Below the pieces are notes generated by a model. That model was not told the origin of the DNA, did not search any database, and saw only the letters and a list, made by a program, of their open reading frames with translations. Both the position numbers and the translations under genes were made by a program. Shown one piece after another: positions 20,794 to 28,127 of a stretch of DNA of 31,654 bases (the stretch's first letter is position 1; each line of letters starts with the position of its first letter). This DNA comes from a virus: positions 1 to 31,654 of IMG/VR virus record IMGVR_UViG_3300045999_010590; one strand, written 5' to 3'.

Positions 20794-21105
20794 TTATTTT
20801 GGAATTTGACTATTAGAACTAGGTCTGATGTAATCATTTTCCAAAAATTCTTTTTTATCTACATTTATGTCCCAACCTCCATTACTACCTTCCCATCTAA
20901 AGATCAATTCAGTAGGAGTTATTTCTGAAAGTGTTACACCTGTAAACCATTTCCAAGAGGGTTTATCTTTAAAATAAAGGTCATAGATATCACCTACAGA
21001 TAAATCACCTTCAGTCATTCCTTCGTTTAATGCTTCCATCATTTTACGAGCTTGGCCTTCAGTGATTATACCAGCCAATTTGTTCATTTTGATTATGTCT
21101 TTCAT
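20794..21105 (-). CDS. Unknown protein with N-terminal capsid-targeting-like tag (103 aa)
   Basis: Third carrier of the shared tag: MKDIIKMNKLAG, IITEG, EALNEG, with further possible cleavage at MTEG. The rest (about 30-103) is a small beta-rich domain: LSVGDIYDLYF, WKWFTGVTLSEITPTELIFRWEG, FLENDYIRP. It resembles a small SH3-like or OB-like barrel, but I cannot name it. Predicted mature cargo is about 75 residues. Like the gene at 3469 it has both promoter boxes upstream and ends at the same terminator hairpin. Confidence 0.7.
   Translation of the reverse strand: MKDIIKMNKLAGIITEGQARKMMEALNEGMTEGDLSVGDIYDLYFKDKPSWKWFTGVTLSEITPTELIFRWEGSNGGWDINVDKKEFLENDYIRPSSNSQIPK
21022..21105 (-). repeat. 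Tag-coding repeat, copy 3
   Basis: 84 bases encoding the tag; nearly identical in DNA to 3817-3900, 17 kb away. Flanking promoter (spacer with TAAATCCTTTTC) and downstream terminator are also shared, so the whole cassette, apart from the cargo, seems duplicated. Confidence 0.75.
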
Positions 21106-21124
21106 TTTATTAAGTTTTTATTTG

Positions 21125-21159
21125 TTATAAATATACGAAAAGGATTTAATGTTTCCAAA
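21125..21159 (-). promoter_or_regulatory. Dual promoter of tagged gene: ATATTTATAA plus TTTGG-N19-TATATT
   Basis: Minus strand TTTGG (21155-21159), 19 bases, TATATT (21130-21135), overlapping ATATTTATAA (21125-21134), 19 bases before the ATG at 21105. Confidence 0.62.
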
Positions 21160-21174
21160 TTAAAAAAAAAAAAA

Positions 21175-21537
21175 TTAAATAACATACAATAAATTACGAG
21201 GTATGCTATAACCATATCGACTCTTAAATTCATCAGAAGGCATAGGTCCTTCAGTTTCAAAATCATCTTCTGATATTTTGCTATCTATATCTTGAATTAT
21301 TTGGAATAAATCATACTTAGACATCATTAAGTTTTCTTCTGAATCTGATGTAAAAATCATTTTTATAGGTGGGTTAGGATCAGTTTCATCTGTTATGTCA
21401 TAAACTACTAATACGTAATCTAAAGGTTTATCCTGGAGTATACCAAATTCTTGGGATACTTCCTTTATACGAGATTGAGTAGTTATTTTATTTTCTATTA
21501 ACCACTTACCAGGGTTAAAGTTATCAACTTTTTTCAT
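21175..21537 (-). CDS. Unknown protein (120 aa), possibly with a different N-terminal targeting sequence
   Basis: No family recognised. Start MKKVDNFNPGKWLIENKITT then QSRIKEV has two L/I-x-E sites (LIE, IKE) in the first 27 residues, but without the G/A that follows in the clear tags. The rest is acidic with ITDETDPNPPIKMIFTSD and a C-terminus RYGYSIPRNLLYVI. An ATATTTATAA box lies 3 bases upstream, as for the LRR gene. Whether it is also packaged is a guess. Confidence 0.6.
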   Translation of the reverse strand: MKKVDNFNPGKWLIENKITTQSRIKEVSQEFGILQDKPLDYVLVVYDITDETDPNPPIKMIFTSDSEENLMMSKYDLFQIIQDIDSKISEDDFETEGPMPSDEFKSRYGYSIPRNLLYVI

Positions 21538-21540
21538 ATG

Positions 21541-21550
21541 TTATAAATAT
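21541..21550 (-). promoter_or_regulatory. ATATTTATAA box before 120-aa gene
   Basis: Minus strand ATATTTATAA, 3 bases before the ATG at 21537. No TTGG at the expected distance. Confidence 0.42.
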
Positions 21551-21551
21551 G

Positions 21552-22064
21552 TTAAAATTTAGGTGGAGGTTGTATTTTAGGTAGATTTCTTGATTCCCTA
21601 TATGCCTGGATAAATTCAGGGATTGTGCCAACAAATGATTCGAACATTTCTTTGATAGTATCTTCATCACCACCAAAATTGGCTTTAAGGTCTTTGACAA
21701 ATGTAGTCCAACGATTCAATTCATCACGTTCAGCATCAGTCAGTAAACGTTTTCTACGTTGCCAGTACAATTTGGAAATCTGTCTTTCACCCCAACCTAA
21801 ATCCTCATAGGAACCTTTGTAATCTTTTCTATACTTTTCTAGCTCTTGTTCCTCAAACCAATACTCCCACTCACGCTGTTTCCAGTAAGGGGAAACCTCA
21901 TAATCACCATTTGCTGCTTTATCCCAAATAGAGGCCATTTTTGGTAGTGCCTTGTGTTCTTGATAACGGCGCCACCAAAAAAACTTGTTGTATGTTTTAT
22001 TTGGTTTTGGTGGAGTAGGATCAAACGTCTTTTTCCACTCAAAATACTCTTTTATTGTACTCAA
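21552..22064 (-). CDS. Unknown Trp/Tyr-rich protein (170 aa), TTG start
   Basis: No family recognised. Rich in aromatic and charged residues: FFWWRRYQEHKAL, YWKQREWEYWFEEQELEKYR, LGWGERQISKLYWQRRKR. Helical, soluble, Pro-rich end (PKIQPPPKF). The start codon is TTG, overlapping the TGA of the upstream gene (TTGA), which implies re-initiation; the next in-frame ATG would remove a large part of the conserved-looking N-terminus. Confidence 0.6.
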   Translation of the reverse strand: MSTIKEYFEWKKTFDPTPPKPNKTYNKFFWWRRYQEHKALPKMASIWDKAANGDYEVSPYWKQREWEYWFEEQELEKYRKDYKGSYEDLGWGERQISKLYWQRRKRLLTDAERDELNRWTTFVKDLKANFGGDEDTIKEMFESFVGTIPEFIQAYRESRNLPKIQPPPKF

Positions 22065-22291
22065 AACCCTATTTCCTTTCTTAAATCATATTCCTCTTTA
22101 TCAACTTCAGAATACACATTAAGATTCAAATAAGTATTATCCCAAAAATTGTGAAACAAATTTTTAGCTTCTTCAGGATCCCAAGCTTTACAAAAATCAT
22201 ACTCCTCTTGACTAAGGATTTCTTTGCTCATTAATTCATTGTAACGAGCTAACTCTTGTTCTGCTTGGTAAATTTCTTCTTGACTTATCAT
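22061..22291 (-). CDS. Small unknown protein (76 aa)
   Basis: Acidic helical protein (MISQEEIYQAEQELARYNEL ... EEAKNLFHNFWDNTYLN). I place the start at the ATG at 22291, because the 63 bases further upstream cover the terminator hairpin at 22324-22341 and read poorly. Coupled to the next gene by a 4-base overlap. Function unknown. Confidence 0.6.
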   Translation of the reverse strand: MISQEEIYQAEQELARYNELMSKEILSQEEYDFCKAWDPEEAKNLFHNFWDNTYLNLNVYSEVDKEEYDLRKEIGF

Positions 22292-22323
22292 AACTCTTAT
22301 TATTATACCGTGAATGTACGAAA

Positions 22324-22341
22324 GGGCCTCATGCGAGGCCC
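22324..22341 (-). terminator. Intrinsic terminator after membrane-protein gene
   Basis: 7-bp GC-rich stem (GGGCCTC / GAGGCCC) with loop ATGC, extendable by AAAG/CTTT pairs. The minus-strand T tract is short (TTTCG), but on the plus strand GTTTTTC follows, so it could act either way. Confidence 0.6.
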
Positions 22342-22374
22342 GAAAGTTTTTCATTTAGAATGATTCTAAATAAC

Positions 22375-23523
22375 TTAATACGTTATAATATCATCATCTT
22401 GTGGTCTGTTTTTACGTTTTTCCTGGAGTGCTTTCTCGTATTCTTTAAGTCTTGCAATCTCGGCATCAATCATCCTTTGTTTACTTAAAAGATCCACATT
22501 TTGACTATTTATGTTATTTATTCTATCTAGGGACTGGAGTAAGTTAGTGTATGCTTTTTCTTCATCCTCTATAATCCATTCATCTGAAGGTGGAGGAGTG
22601 GGGTTGTTAGATTCTTCTTCTTTTTCCCAATTTTGTAAATCAACTAAACTGGCTTCTTCCCATTCCTTCATTTCCTCTTTTAAGTCATCATATGTATCAA
22701 CTACATTTCTCATACTCTCTACCTTTTCCTCTAGGGGTGTTTCTTTGCGTTTAGTAAGTTGAGAAAAAGCAAAGTTAGCGGCTATTACAAGAGCAATAGC
22801 TAATGGATCAAATACAAATATAATAACTAGTATGTACCAGTTAATGATTCGGTCCATAGCAATTCCAGTAAGTTGACTTAAGTATTTTAAAGGACCTAAT
22901 TCACTTTCGGCTGTGGATTTAGTTTTAACCTCTAGGATTTTACTTTCAATAGCAAAAATAGAGTCATTTACTATATCAATTTTAGAAGATAATTTTTCGT
23001 TTGATTTAGAGGCAGACTCAATATTGCGGATAGCTGCATCATTGGATCTTACCACTACATTACCCTTTCTGTCTGTGTATTGAGTAGTGGATGCCTGAGA
23101 TAAATTCCCTTGTAGACTGGCTAGTGTTTGTTTTTCTTTTAAAATGTTGTCTCTAGTTTCCTCAAATAATTTTTTCTTGGATTCTAAAGATTTTATTTTA
23201 GAGTCAACAATACTAGTTTGGTCTGCTGTTTTTTGGTAACCACTACTTAGCATACCATATATTCCTGCTGAAGTTATAAGAGAAAGTATAATAAGAGAAA
23301 TTATATAATATATTTTAGATATCTTATTTAAATCATTCCAGTAAGAATGCAACATAGTTGCTAATGTTAATTTAGATATTTCTAGAAAACTAGACATTAT
23401 TATAACTGCTGTTGAAACTCCAACAAACATTTTAGATAAGCCTATTATACTGTAATAAGCTGCTGTTCCTCCTAATCCTAAAGCACAAAAAGTAATGAGC
23501 CAAGGTAATAATTTTTTATTCAT
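22375..23523 (-). CDS. Four-helix membrane protein with long coiled coil (382 aa)
   Basis: Membrane segments at about 7-27, 33-57, 71-92 and 229-253, with a charged coiled-coil loop at about 100-215 between the third and fourth (SKIKSLESKKKLFEETRDNILKEK, and IESKILEVKTKS) and a cytoplasmic-looking acidic tail with another coil (EKVESMRNVVDTYDDLKEE; RMIDAEIARLKEYEKALQEK). The last helix ends with the pattern FDPLAIALVIAANFAF. Role unknown; a host-envelope or lysis-timing function is conceivable. Its start overlaps the end of the GIY-YIG gene by 8 bases. Confidence 0.72.
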   Translation of the reverse strand: MNKKLLPWLITFCALGLGGTAAYYSIIGLSKMFVGVSTAVIIMSSFLEISKLTLATMLHSYWNDLNKISKIYYIISLIILSLITSAGIYGMLSSGYQKTADQTSIVDSKIKSLESKKKLFEETRDNILKEKQTLASLQGNLSQASTTQYTDRKGNVVVRSNDAAIRNIESASKSNEKLSSKIDIVNDSIFAIESKILEVKTKSTAESELGPLKYLSQLTGIAMDRIINWYILVIIFVFDPLAIALVIAANFAFSQLTKRKETPLEEKVESMRNVVDTYDDLKEEMKEWEEASLVDLQNWEKEEESNNPTPPPSDEWIIEDEEKAYTNLLQSLDRINNINSQNVDLLSKQRMIDAEIARLKEYEKALQEKRKNRPQDDDIITY

Positions 23524-24271
23524 TTTTATATTTCCATTTAAAGTTATAACATGTTTTTTGTTTTTTCTTACAGCAAGCTGTTATTGGAGAAGGATTAATT
23601 CCCATAAATAAAGCAGCATCTTTAGCACTCTCCCATTCTTTAATAAACACATCCTTTAAATCAAATTGTAATATTGGTTTTTTATTTGATTTTCCTATTT
23701 TATTACTCCATTCTTGGGTTCTAGGATGTGACTTTCCTTTATGAGATTCACTAATTTTTTTATTTCTTTCTTTATTGTTACTTATTTTTTCCCCAAATTC
23801 TTTTGGCTTTGATAATCCTTTATTTGAGTTTGGGATACCTTTTTTAGCTTTACTTATATTATTCTTATGTTCTTTTGATTTTTTCTTTCCTGTTAAAGCT
23901 TGACTTTTTTTGATTGATGATTCTTTACTATATTTACATCCTTTTTTAGCATTTGATATTTTAAGACAAATAGATTTATCTAATTTTCCTCCTTTTTCCT
24001 CATCATATCTTATATTTAATCCTTTTTCAACACTATTAAAATAGGTTTTCCAGTATTTTTCTCTTTTTCCTAATTCTTCCTCGATACATTCTTCAATAAT
24101 TTCCATCAAATGATTTTCCCATCCGTATTTTGATATAGAATTATATAATTTAGTTTGAGAAGAACAATTTAGTTTTTTGTAATTAGCTTTTCTTCTATTA
24201 TAATCAATAGTTTGACCTATATAAATTTTACTTGTTATAACACATGTTATTTTATAAATACAGCCTTTCAT
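23516..24271 (-). CDS. GIY-YIG homing endonuclease with NUMOD modules
   Basis: 251 aa from the ATG at 24271. I reject the 10 extra upstream codons because MKGCIYKITC matches the family start and an ATATTTATAA box lies just upstream. GIY-YIG motifs appear as CIY and YIG (SKIYIGQT). The aromatic helix KREKYWKTYF follows, then several NUMOD3-like units (SNAKKGCKYSKESSIKKSQ, HKNNISKAKKGIPNSNKG) and a C-terminal NUMOD1 (ILQFDLKDVFIKEWESAKDAA ... FKWKYKN). Free-standing, directly downstream of the RNR gene, a common target of such enzymes. Confidence 0.88.
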   Translation of the reverse strand: MKGCIYKITCVITSKIYIGQTIDYNRRKANYKKLNCSSQTKLYNSISKYGWENHLMEIIEECIEEELGKREKYWKTYFNSVEKGLNIRYDEEKGGKLDKSICLKISNAKKGCKYSKESSIKKSQALTGKKKSKEHKNNISKAKKGIPNSNKGLSKPKEFGEKISNNKERNKKISESHKGKSHPRTQEWSNKIGKSNKKPILQFDLKDVFIKEWESAKDAALFMGINPSPITACCKKKQKTCYNFKWKYKNE

Positions 24272-24276
24272 ATCTA

Positions 24277-24286
24277 TTATAAATAT
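24277..24286 (-). promoter_or_regulatory. ATATTTATAA box before GIY-YIG gene
   Basis: Minus strand ATATTTATAA, 5 bases before the ATG at 24271. No TTGG. All three GIY-YIG genes in the window have this box. Confidence 0.45.
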
Positions 24287-24317
24287 TAAACAGCTTATCA
24301 AAAAACAGAAAAATAAT

Positions 24318-24346
24318 AAGAGTAGGGAATTTTTATCCCTACCCTT
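24318..24346 (-). terminator. Intrinsic terminator after RNR gene
   Basis: 11-bp stem with one G-T pair (AAGGGTAGGGA / TCCCTACTCTT on the minus strand), loop of 7, followed by ATTATTTTT. Confidence 0.8.
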
Positions 24347-24355
24347 ATCATTTAA

Positions 24356-26212
24356 TTAAACTATTTCGCAGGCACCTCCAGCACAAGCTGCTTGGTCCAT
24401 TAAAGCTGTATTATCACTCATTTCAATAACTCGTGACAAATCTACCTCATGTAATGATTTTACTGCCTCATTGAATTGTTCTTCAGTAATTGTCTCGAAA
24501 GGAGCCTGCTTATAAGTTCCCAAGTCTTCCGGTAAGAATGAAAGTGCGGTAAAGTATTCTTTATTTTCATAAAGCCATTCTCCAACTGCAGGCCATTCAT
24601 CTTGTTTGATAGTTACTGTAGCTGATACGTTGTGCATGTTAGCACCTTTTCTATGGCCTGGTTTAATCCAGTTTTTGTTAATTGTTTTAATACGCTCTAA
24701 CAAATCCATAGCAGATTCACTACGTGTAATAGCACCTTCTGGAGCACGTTGAGGAACAGAAACAATTGATTGTAATGTTGGTTTGAAGAAATCATCTTCT
24801 AACATTTCAGGATGATACATACTTAAGTAAGTATACAAAGCTTCATTTTTACCTAAACGGATTCGGCGCAAATAGAAATCATCGTGCCAAGCATGGATAC
24901 CTGAGCTAGTACCTAATACCAAAGATGTAGTACCTGAAGGTTTAACTGTAGTAACACGAGCTGCTTTATTAATACCTAAGATTTTAGCAACACGTTCGTT
25001 TTCGTCGCAAGCTACTTTAGCTGCTTCCTTCATGTTCAATTTAAATATAGCACCTGAAGCAATACCTGTCATTCCAATGCCTAGCAATGCTTCTTTTTCA
25101 GTTGTTTTTCTCCAAACATCTCTTAAGTAATGGAAATCAGTGTAACTAGCTTGTAGTGTACCAATAAATGCTGCTGCTTTAGCTCTTGCATTATATTCTT
25201 CTTGTGTTTCAATATCTGAGGCATTGATTTCACACAAGTTACAGAATTGGTTTGCTTTCAAGTTAATTTCAGCGCAAGGGTTAGTACCAGCATCTTTATC
25301 ATTTGTAAATAAAAATCCAGGTTCACCACTGTTAGATGCTTCAATTTTACCCCACAAATTCATAAATGTTTCTTTATCAATCATGTTACGAAGCAATACA
25401 GCAGAGTTGTTAGCACGGCCACGTTGTGGATTATTTTCCCACCAGTTACCGAATTTGCAAGTCAACATATCTTCATCATGAAGATTAAATAAAGCAATAA
25501 GGGCTGCTCTACGAATACCACCTGATAATACAGCATCAGCCAAATGACAAATGATATCGTGACATTCTAAAGTTGTTAATTTTTCACCATCTTTTTTACG
25601 GTCCAAAATCGCTTGCATATGAATCAAAGCAATTTTCAATGGTTCAGGACCTGGTGCTTTACCACCAACTGTAATTAATGAAGCACCTTTGGCTCTAATG
25701 TCCCTAAAATCAAATATAGGAGCAGTTGATGTTTGACCAAAATAAGCTTTAGTCAACATACGAACAGCATCAGCCCATCCTTCAATAGAATCACCTACTA
25801 AATAACGCTTTGATTTCAAAGGTTTTCTAATTTCAGGCAACTTTTCTACGTGGTGAGTTTGTACTGAGTAGCCTACTCCACAGCCTGAAAGTAATAAGAA
25901 CATGATTTCGGAAAATGCTCTAAAATCATCAATTGGTAAATAAGAACAGTTAAAAATACGAGCATTGTTTATTTCAATTGGTTTACCAGCAAACTGCATT
26001 GAACGCATTGATGGTAATACCTTTTTGTCATAAACATACTTGTAAGAGGCTTCAATTTCTTCAGCCAATTGTGGAAACTTTTTGAGGTGCATTTCTTTGT
26101 TTCGGGTAACTAGTTCTTCCCACGTTTCCCTTCTATGCTTTTCAGGTATGAATTTAGCATATTTCAAATGGGTAGTAATCTCCGACAAAATTTGTGATTC
26201 TGTTGTTAACAT
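24356..26212 (-). CDS. nrdJ: Adenosylcobalamin-dependent (class II) ribonucleotide reductase
   Basis: 618 aa. Makes deoxyribonucleotides for phage replication. Active-site motif NPCAEI with N311, thiyl-radical C313 and E315. The redox pair is probably C89 (FNCSYLP) and C324, 11 residues after C313, as in the Lactobacillus leichmannii enzyme. C-terminal shuttle cysteines C610 and C615 (ACAGGACEIV). The KPSGTTSLVLGTSSGIH loop is typical for class II. No NrdB-like subunit is in the window. The class II call means the enzyme would depend on host cobalamin. Thioredoxins encoded nearby could re-reduce it. Follows the helicase gene by 15 bases. Confidence 0.93.
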   Translation of the reverse strand: MLTTESQILSEITTHLKYAKFIPEKHRRETWEELVTRNKEMHLKKFPQLAEEIEASYKYVYDKKVLPSMRSMQFAGKPIEINNARIFNCSYLPIDDFRAFSEIMFLLLSGCGVGYSVQTHHVEKLPEIRKPLKSKRYLVGDSIEGWADAVRMLTKAYFGQTSTAPIFDFRDIRAKGASLITVGGKAPGPEPLKIALIHMQAILDRKKDGEKLTTLECHDIICHLADAVLSGGIRRAALIALFNLHDEDMLTCKFGNWWENNPQRGRANNSAVLLRNMIDKETFMNLWGKIEASNSGEPGFLFTNDKDAGTNPCAEINLKANQFCNLCEINASDIETQEEYNARAKAAAFIGTLQASYTDFHYLRDVWRKTTEKEALLGIGMTGIASGAIFKLNMKEAAKVACDENERVAKILGINKAARVTTVKPSGTTSLVLGTSSGIHAWHDDFYLRRIRLGKNEALYTYLSMYHPEMLEDDFFKPTLQSIVSVPQRAPEGAITRSESAMDLLERIKTINKNWIKPGHRKGANMHNVSATVTIKQDEWPAVGEWLYENKEYFTALSFLPEDLGTYKQAPFETITEEQFNEAVKSLHEVDLSRVIEMSDNTALMDQAACAGGACEIV

Positions 26213-26227
26213 TGTTTTTAAAATAAT

Positions 26228-27592
26228 TTAGTCTGTTTGTAATTCGAAAAATCTTTGCTTAATAAGGGCTTTGTCTACTGAATCTATACCTCCAAAGCTA
26301 TTTGTTTGTGTTGGTGTAGATGTTTCCTCGTCGTCTTCTAGCTGGGATGATACTTCAAAATGACCTGTAGAAGTATCTGCTTTCACTGCGAACGTTAGGC
26401 CGTCCATACCGTAGCGATTTTTCATAATGTGAAATCTTCCTGTCCCATTTGCTTTATCTTGACGTTTACGAGAGAGGGATATAGCAACATCGGTAACCAT
26501 CATTTTATCATAGCTACCGGCAGCTTTATCACCCTCAATAATATCATCTTTTGCACCAGCACGGTTTACTTGAGAAACACTCCAAATAGGTAGGTTCAAT
26601 TCTCTAGCAAGTCCCTTTGTGCTAATATAAATATCATCGATTTCTTCCTTACGCTCACGAGAATTTCTTTTTGAACGAAGAAGATCTACATAATCGATGA
26701 TAATCAAATCTGGTTTAAAATCCATGTCCATACATTTTTTAATGTGGGACTCTAGTGTTGAAATTGATGCTTTACCTGTTGGGTATTCTTTAATCAATAG
26801 TTGTCCTGGAAGTTGTCCTATTGCTTCTTCAACTTGGTTTCTGTGTTTGATAATGTTTTGAACTCCGATTCCTGTAAAGAAAGCATCATAGCGACGTCCT
26901 ACGTAATCGGCTCCTAGTTCTAGAGTATAGTGTAAAACATTATAACCTAGTTTAACAGCAAATCCACCTAAAGCAACTAATGACCAAGATTTACCACCTC
27001 CAGGATTACCAAATATCAATCCAAAGTCACCATTGCCTAAACCACCTTGTAGCAATTCATTAAATTCAGTCCAAGGGGTAGGTACAGGAGTTCTTTGATC
27101 TTCTCTAAAACGAGATTCAATATCTTTATTGTACTCGTGGCCCATATTTTTGTCTTGACCCGCTTTAAGTGCGTTATCAATCATTGACCTGATTGAGTCA
27201 TAGTCTCCCGCGTTTAGAAAATCTACGCTTGTTAACAACGCTTTTTTAAGTTGTTGGTTTTTACAAAAATTGGAAAATTCTTCCTCTACGTACTTAAGAT
27301 CCTCGTCTGAAGATTTGTAGGCCTCTCTCAGTTGTTCTTTGATTGATACCTGGAGTACTTCATTGTCAATTTTCTTTAATTCTACCTTAAGTACATCCAT
27401 TGAAGGGCAAGTATGATACTTTTGGAAATACTTTAGGATTTCTTTAATAATCCATTTGTGTGCTTGGTTGTCAAAGTAGTCTTCACTTAACACATCTTGG
27501 ATATTCAGTAGAAATTCCTTATGTGTTAAGAGAGAAGACAGTACCTTAATCTGGAAGTTTATTCCATATTGTGAGAGATTGTTTAGTGTCAT
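26228..27592 (-). CDS. 41: Replicative DNA helicase, gp41/DnaB-like
   Basis: 454 aa (T4 gp41 is 475). Hexameric 5'-3' helicase. RecA-type core with Walker A GNPGGGKS at 195-202, Walker B DLIIID at 295-300 and motif H3/H4 region LPIWSVSQVNRAG. The N-terminal helical domain starts LSQYGINFQIKVLSSLLTHKEFL. The C-terminus has the expected ISLSRKRQDKANGTGRFHIMKNRYG with the arginine finger region. No primase (gp61) or loader (gp59) is seen nearby. Confidence 0.95.
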   Translation of the reverse strand: MTLNNLSQYGINFQIKVLSSLLTHKEFLLNIQDVLSEDYFDNQAHKWIIKEILKYFQKYHTCPSMDVLKVELKKIDNEVLQVSIKEQLREAYKSSDEDLKYVEEEFSNFCKNQQLKKALLTSVDFLNAGDYDSIRSMIDNALKAGQDKNMGHEYNKDIESRFREDQRTPVPTPWTEFNELLQGGLGNGDFGLIFGNPGGGKSWSLVALGGFAVKLGYNVLHYTLELGADYVGRRYDAFFTGIGVQNIIKHRNQVEEAIGQLPGQLLIKEYPTGKASISTLESHIKKCMDMDFKPDLIIIDYVDLLRSKRNSRERKEEIDDIYISTKGLARELNLPIWSVSQVNRAGAKDDIIEGDKAAGSYDKMMVTDVAISLSRKRQDKANGTGRFHIMKNRYGMDGLTFAVKADTSTGHFEVSSQLEDDEETSTPTQTNSFGGIDSVDKALIKQRFFELQTD

Positions 27593-27612
27593 TTATAACT
27601 TATTTTTAAAAC

Positions 27613-28125
27613 TTATTTCTTAATTAATATAAAACCATCTCTGTAAGTATCAAAACCAAATTGGGGAATTTGTTGCAATTGTTTTGAAATAAATGCTTTA
27701 TATAGATTGGTTTTTTGAGAAGTGTTCCCACTTCCTATTTCTTTTTCACTACCTTTAACATACAAACCATCAATATCATTGTTTTCTATAAAATTTTTTA
27801 TTATATCAACTACTGTAGATAAAATGGTAAGTAATGTTTTTAAATCTGTTTTCGCAAACTGTGTTTCAGTCCCTGATACTTCATATCCTACATTATATAT
27901 TTTATCTAAATTTCTATATTTTGGAGGAAATATATATTTAATATCTCCTTCAATTTGTTCAAAATCAACAGTTACTACTTCAGTAAAATCTCCTATATCT
28001 ACTAAAAATTTATATCTAACAGGAGAAACTCTAGTCCATTTTAATGGAGTAATATTTGCTTCCCCAATTTCTTTTATTAAAAGTTCATGAATTATAGGTA
28101 TAAGCAATGTTTTATAGGATGACAT
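27613..28125 (-). CDS. Unknown protein between helicase and RNase H genes (170 aa)
   Basis: No confident family. The C-terminal part VKGSEKEIGSGNTSQKTNLYKAFISKQL (130s to 150s) recalls a pattern seen in uncharacterised phage proteins, and FLVDIGDFTEVVTVDFEQIEGDIKYIF looks like antiparallel strands. Starts 2 bases after the RNase H stop, so cotranscribed with rnh. TATAAATATG at its start is probably chance. Confidence 0.6.
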   Translation of the reverse strand: MSSYKTLLIPIIHELLIKEIGEANITPLKWTRVSPVRYKFLVDIGDFTEVVTVDFEQIEGDIKYIFPPKYRNLDKIYNVGYEVSGTETQFAKTDLKTLLTILSTVVDIIKNFIENNDIDGLYVKGSEKEIGSGNTSQKTNLYKAFISKQLQQIPQFGFDTYRDGFILIKK

Positions 28126-28127
28126 AT

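Noticed and set aside
21839-22042. Minus-strand frame of 67 codons inside the gene at 21552
   Set aside because: Alternative frame of a longer coupled gene; composition is unlike the neighbours.
22292-22354. Upstream extension of the 76-aa gene
   Set aside because: It runs across the terminator hairpin region, and the ATG at 22291 gives a cleaner start.
1484-24286. Plus-strand TATAAATA boxes as T4 late promoters firing to the right
   Set aside because: That direction would only make antisense RNA over minus-strand genes; their fixed place next to minus-strand start codons fits a sense element better.
24272-24301. Ten-codon upstream extension of the GIY-YIG gene
   Set aside because: It would cover the ATATTTATAA box and adds a non-conserved hydrophobic stretch before the normal family start.
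9377-27592. Introns or inteins in the polymerase, RNR or helicase genes
   Set aside because: All three frames are continuous, of normal length, with motifs in order; the homing nucleases sit between genes.
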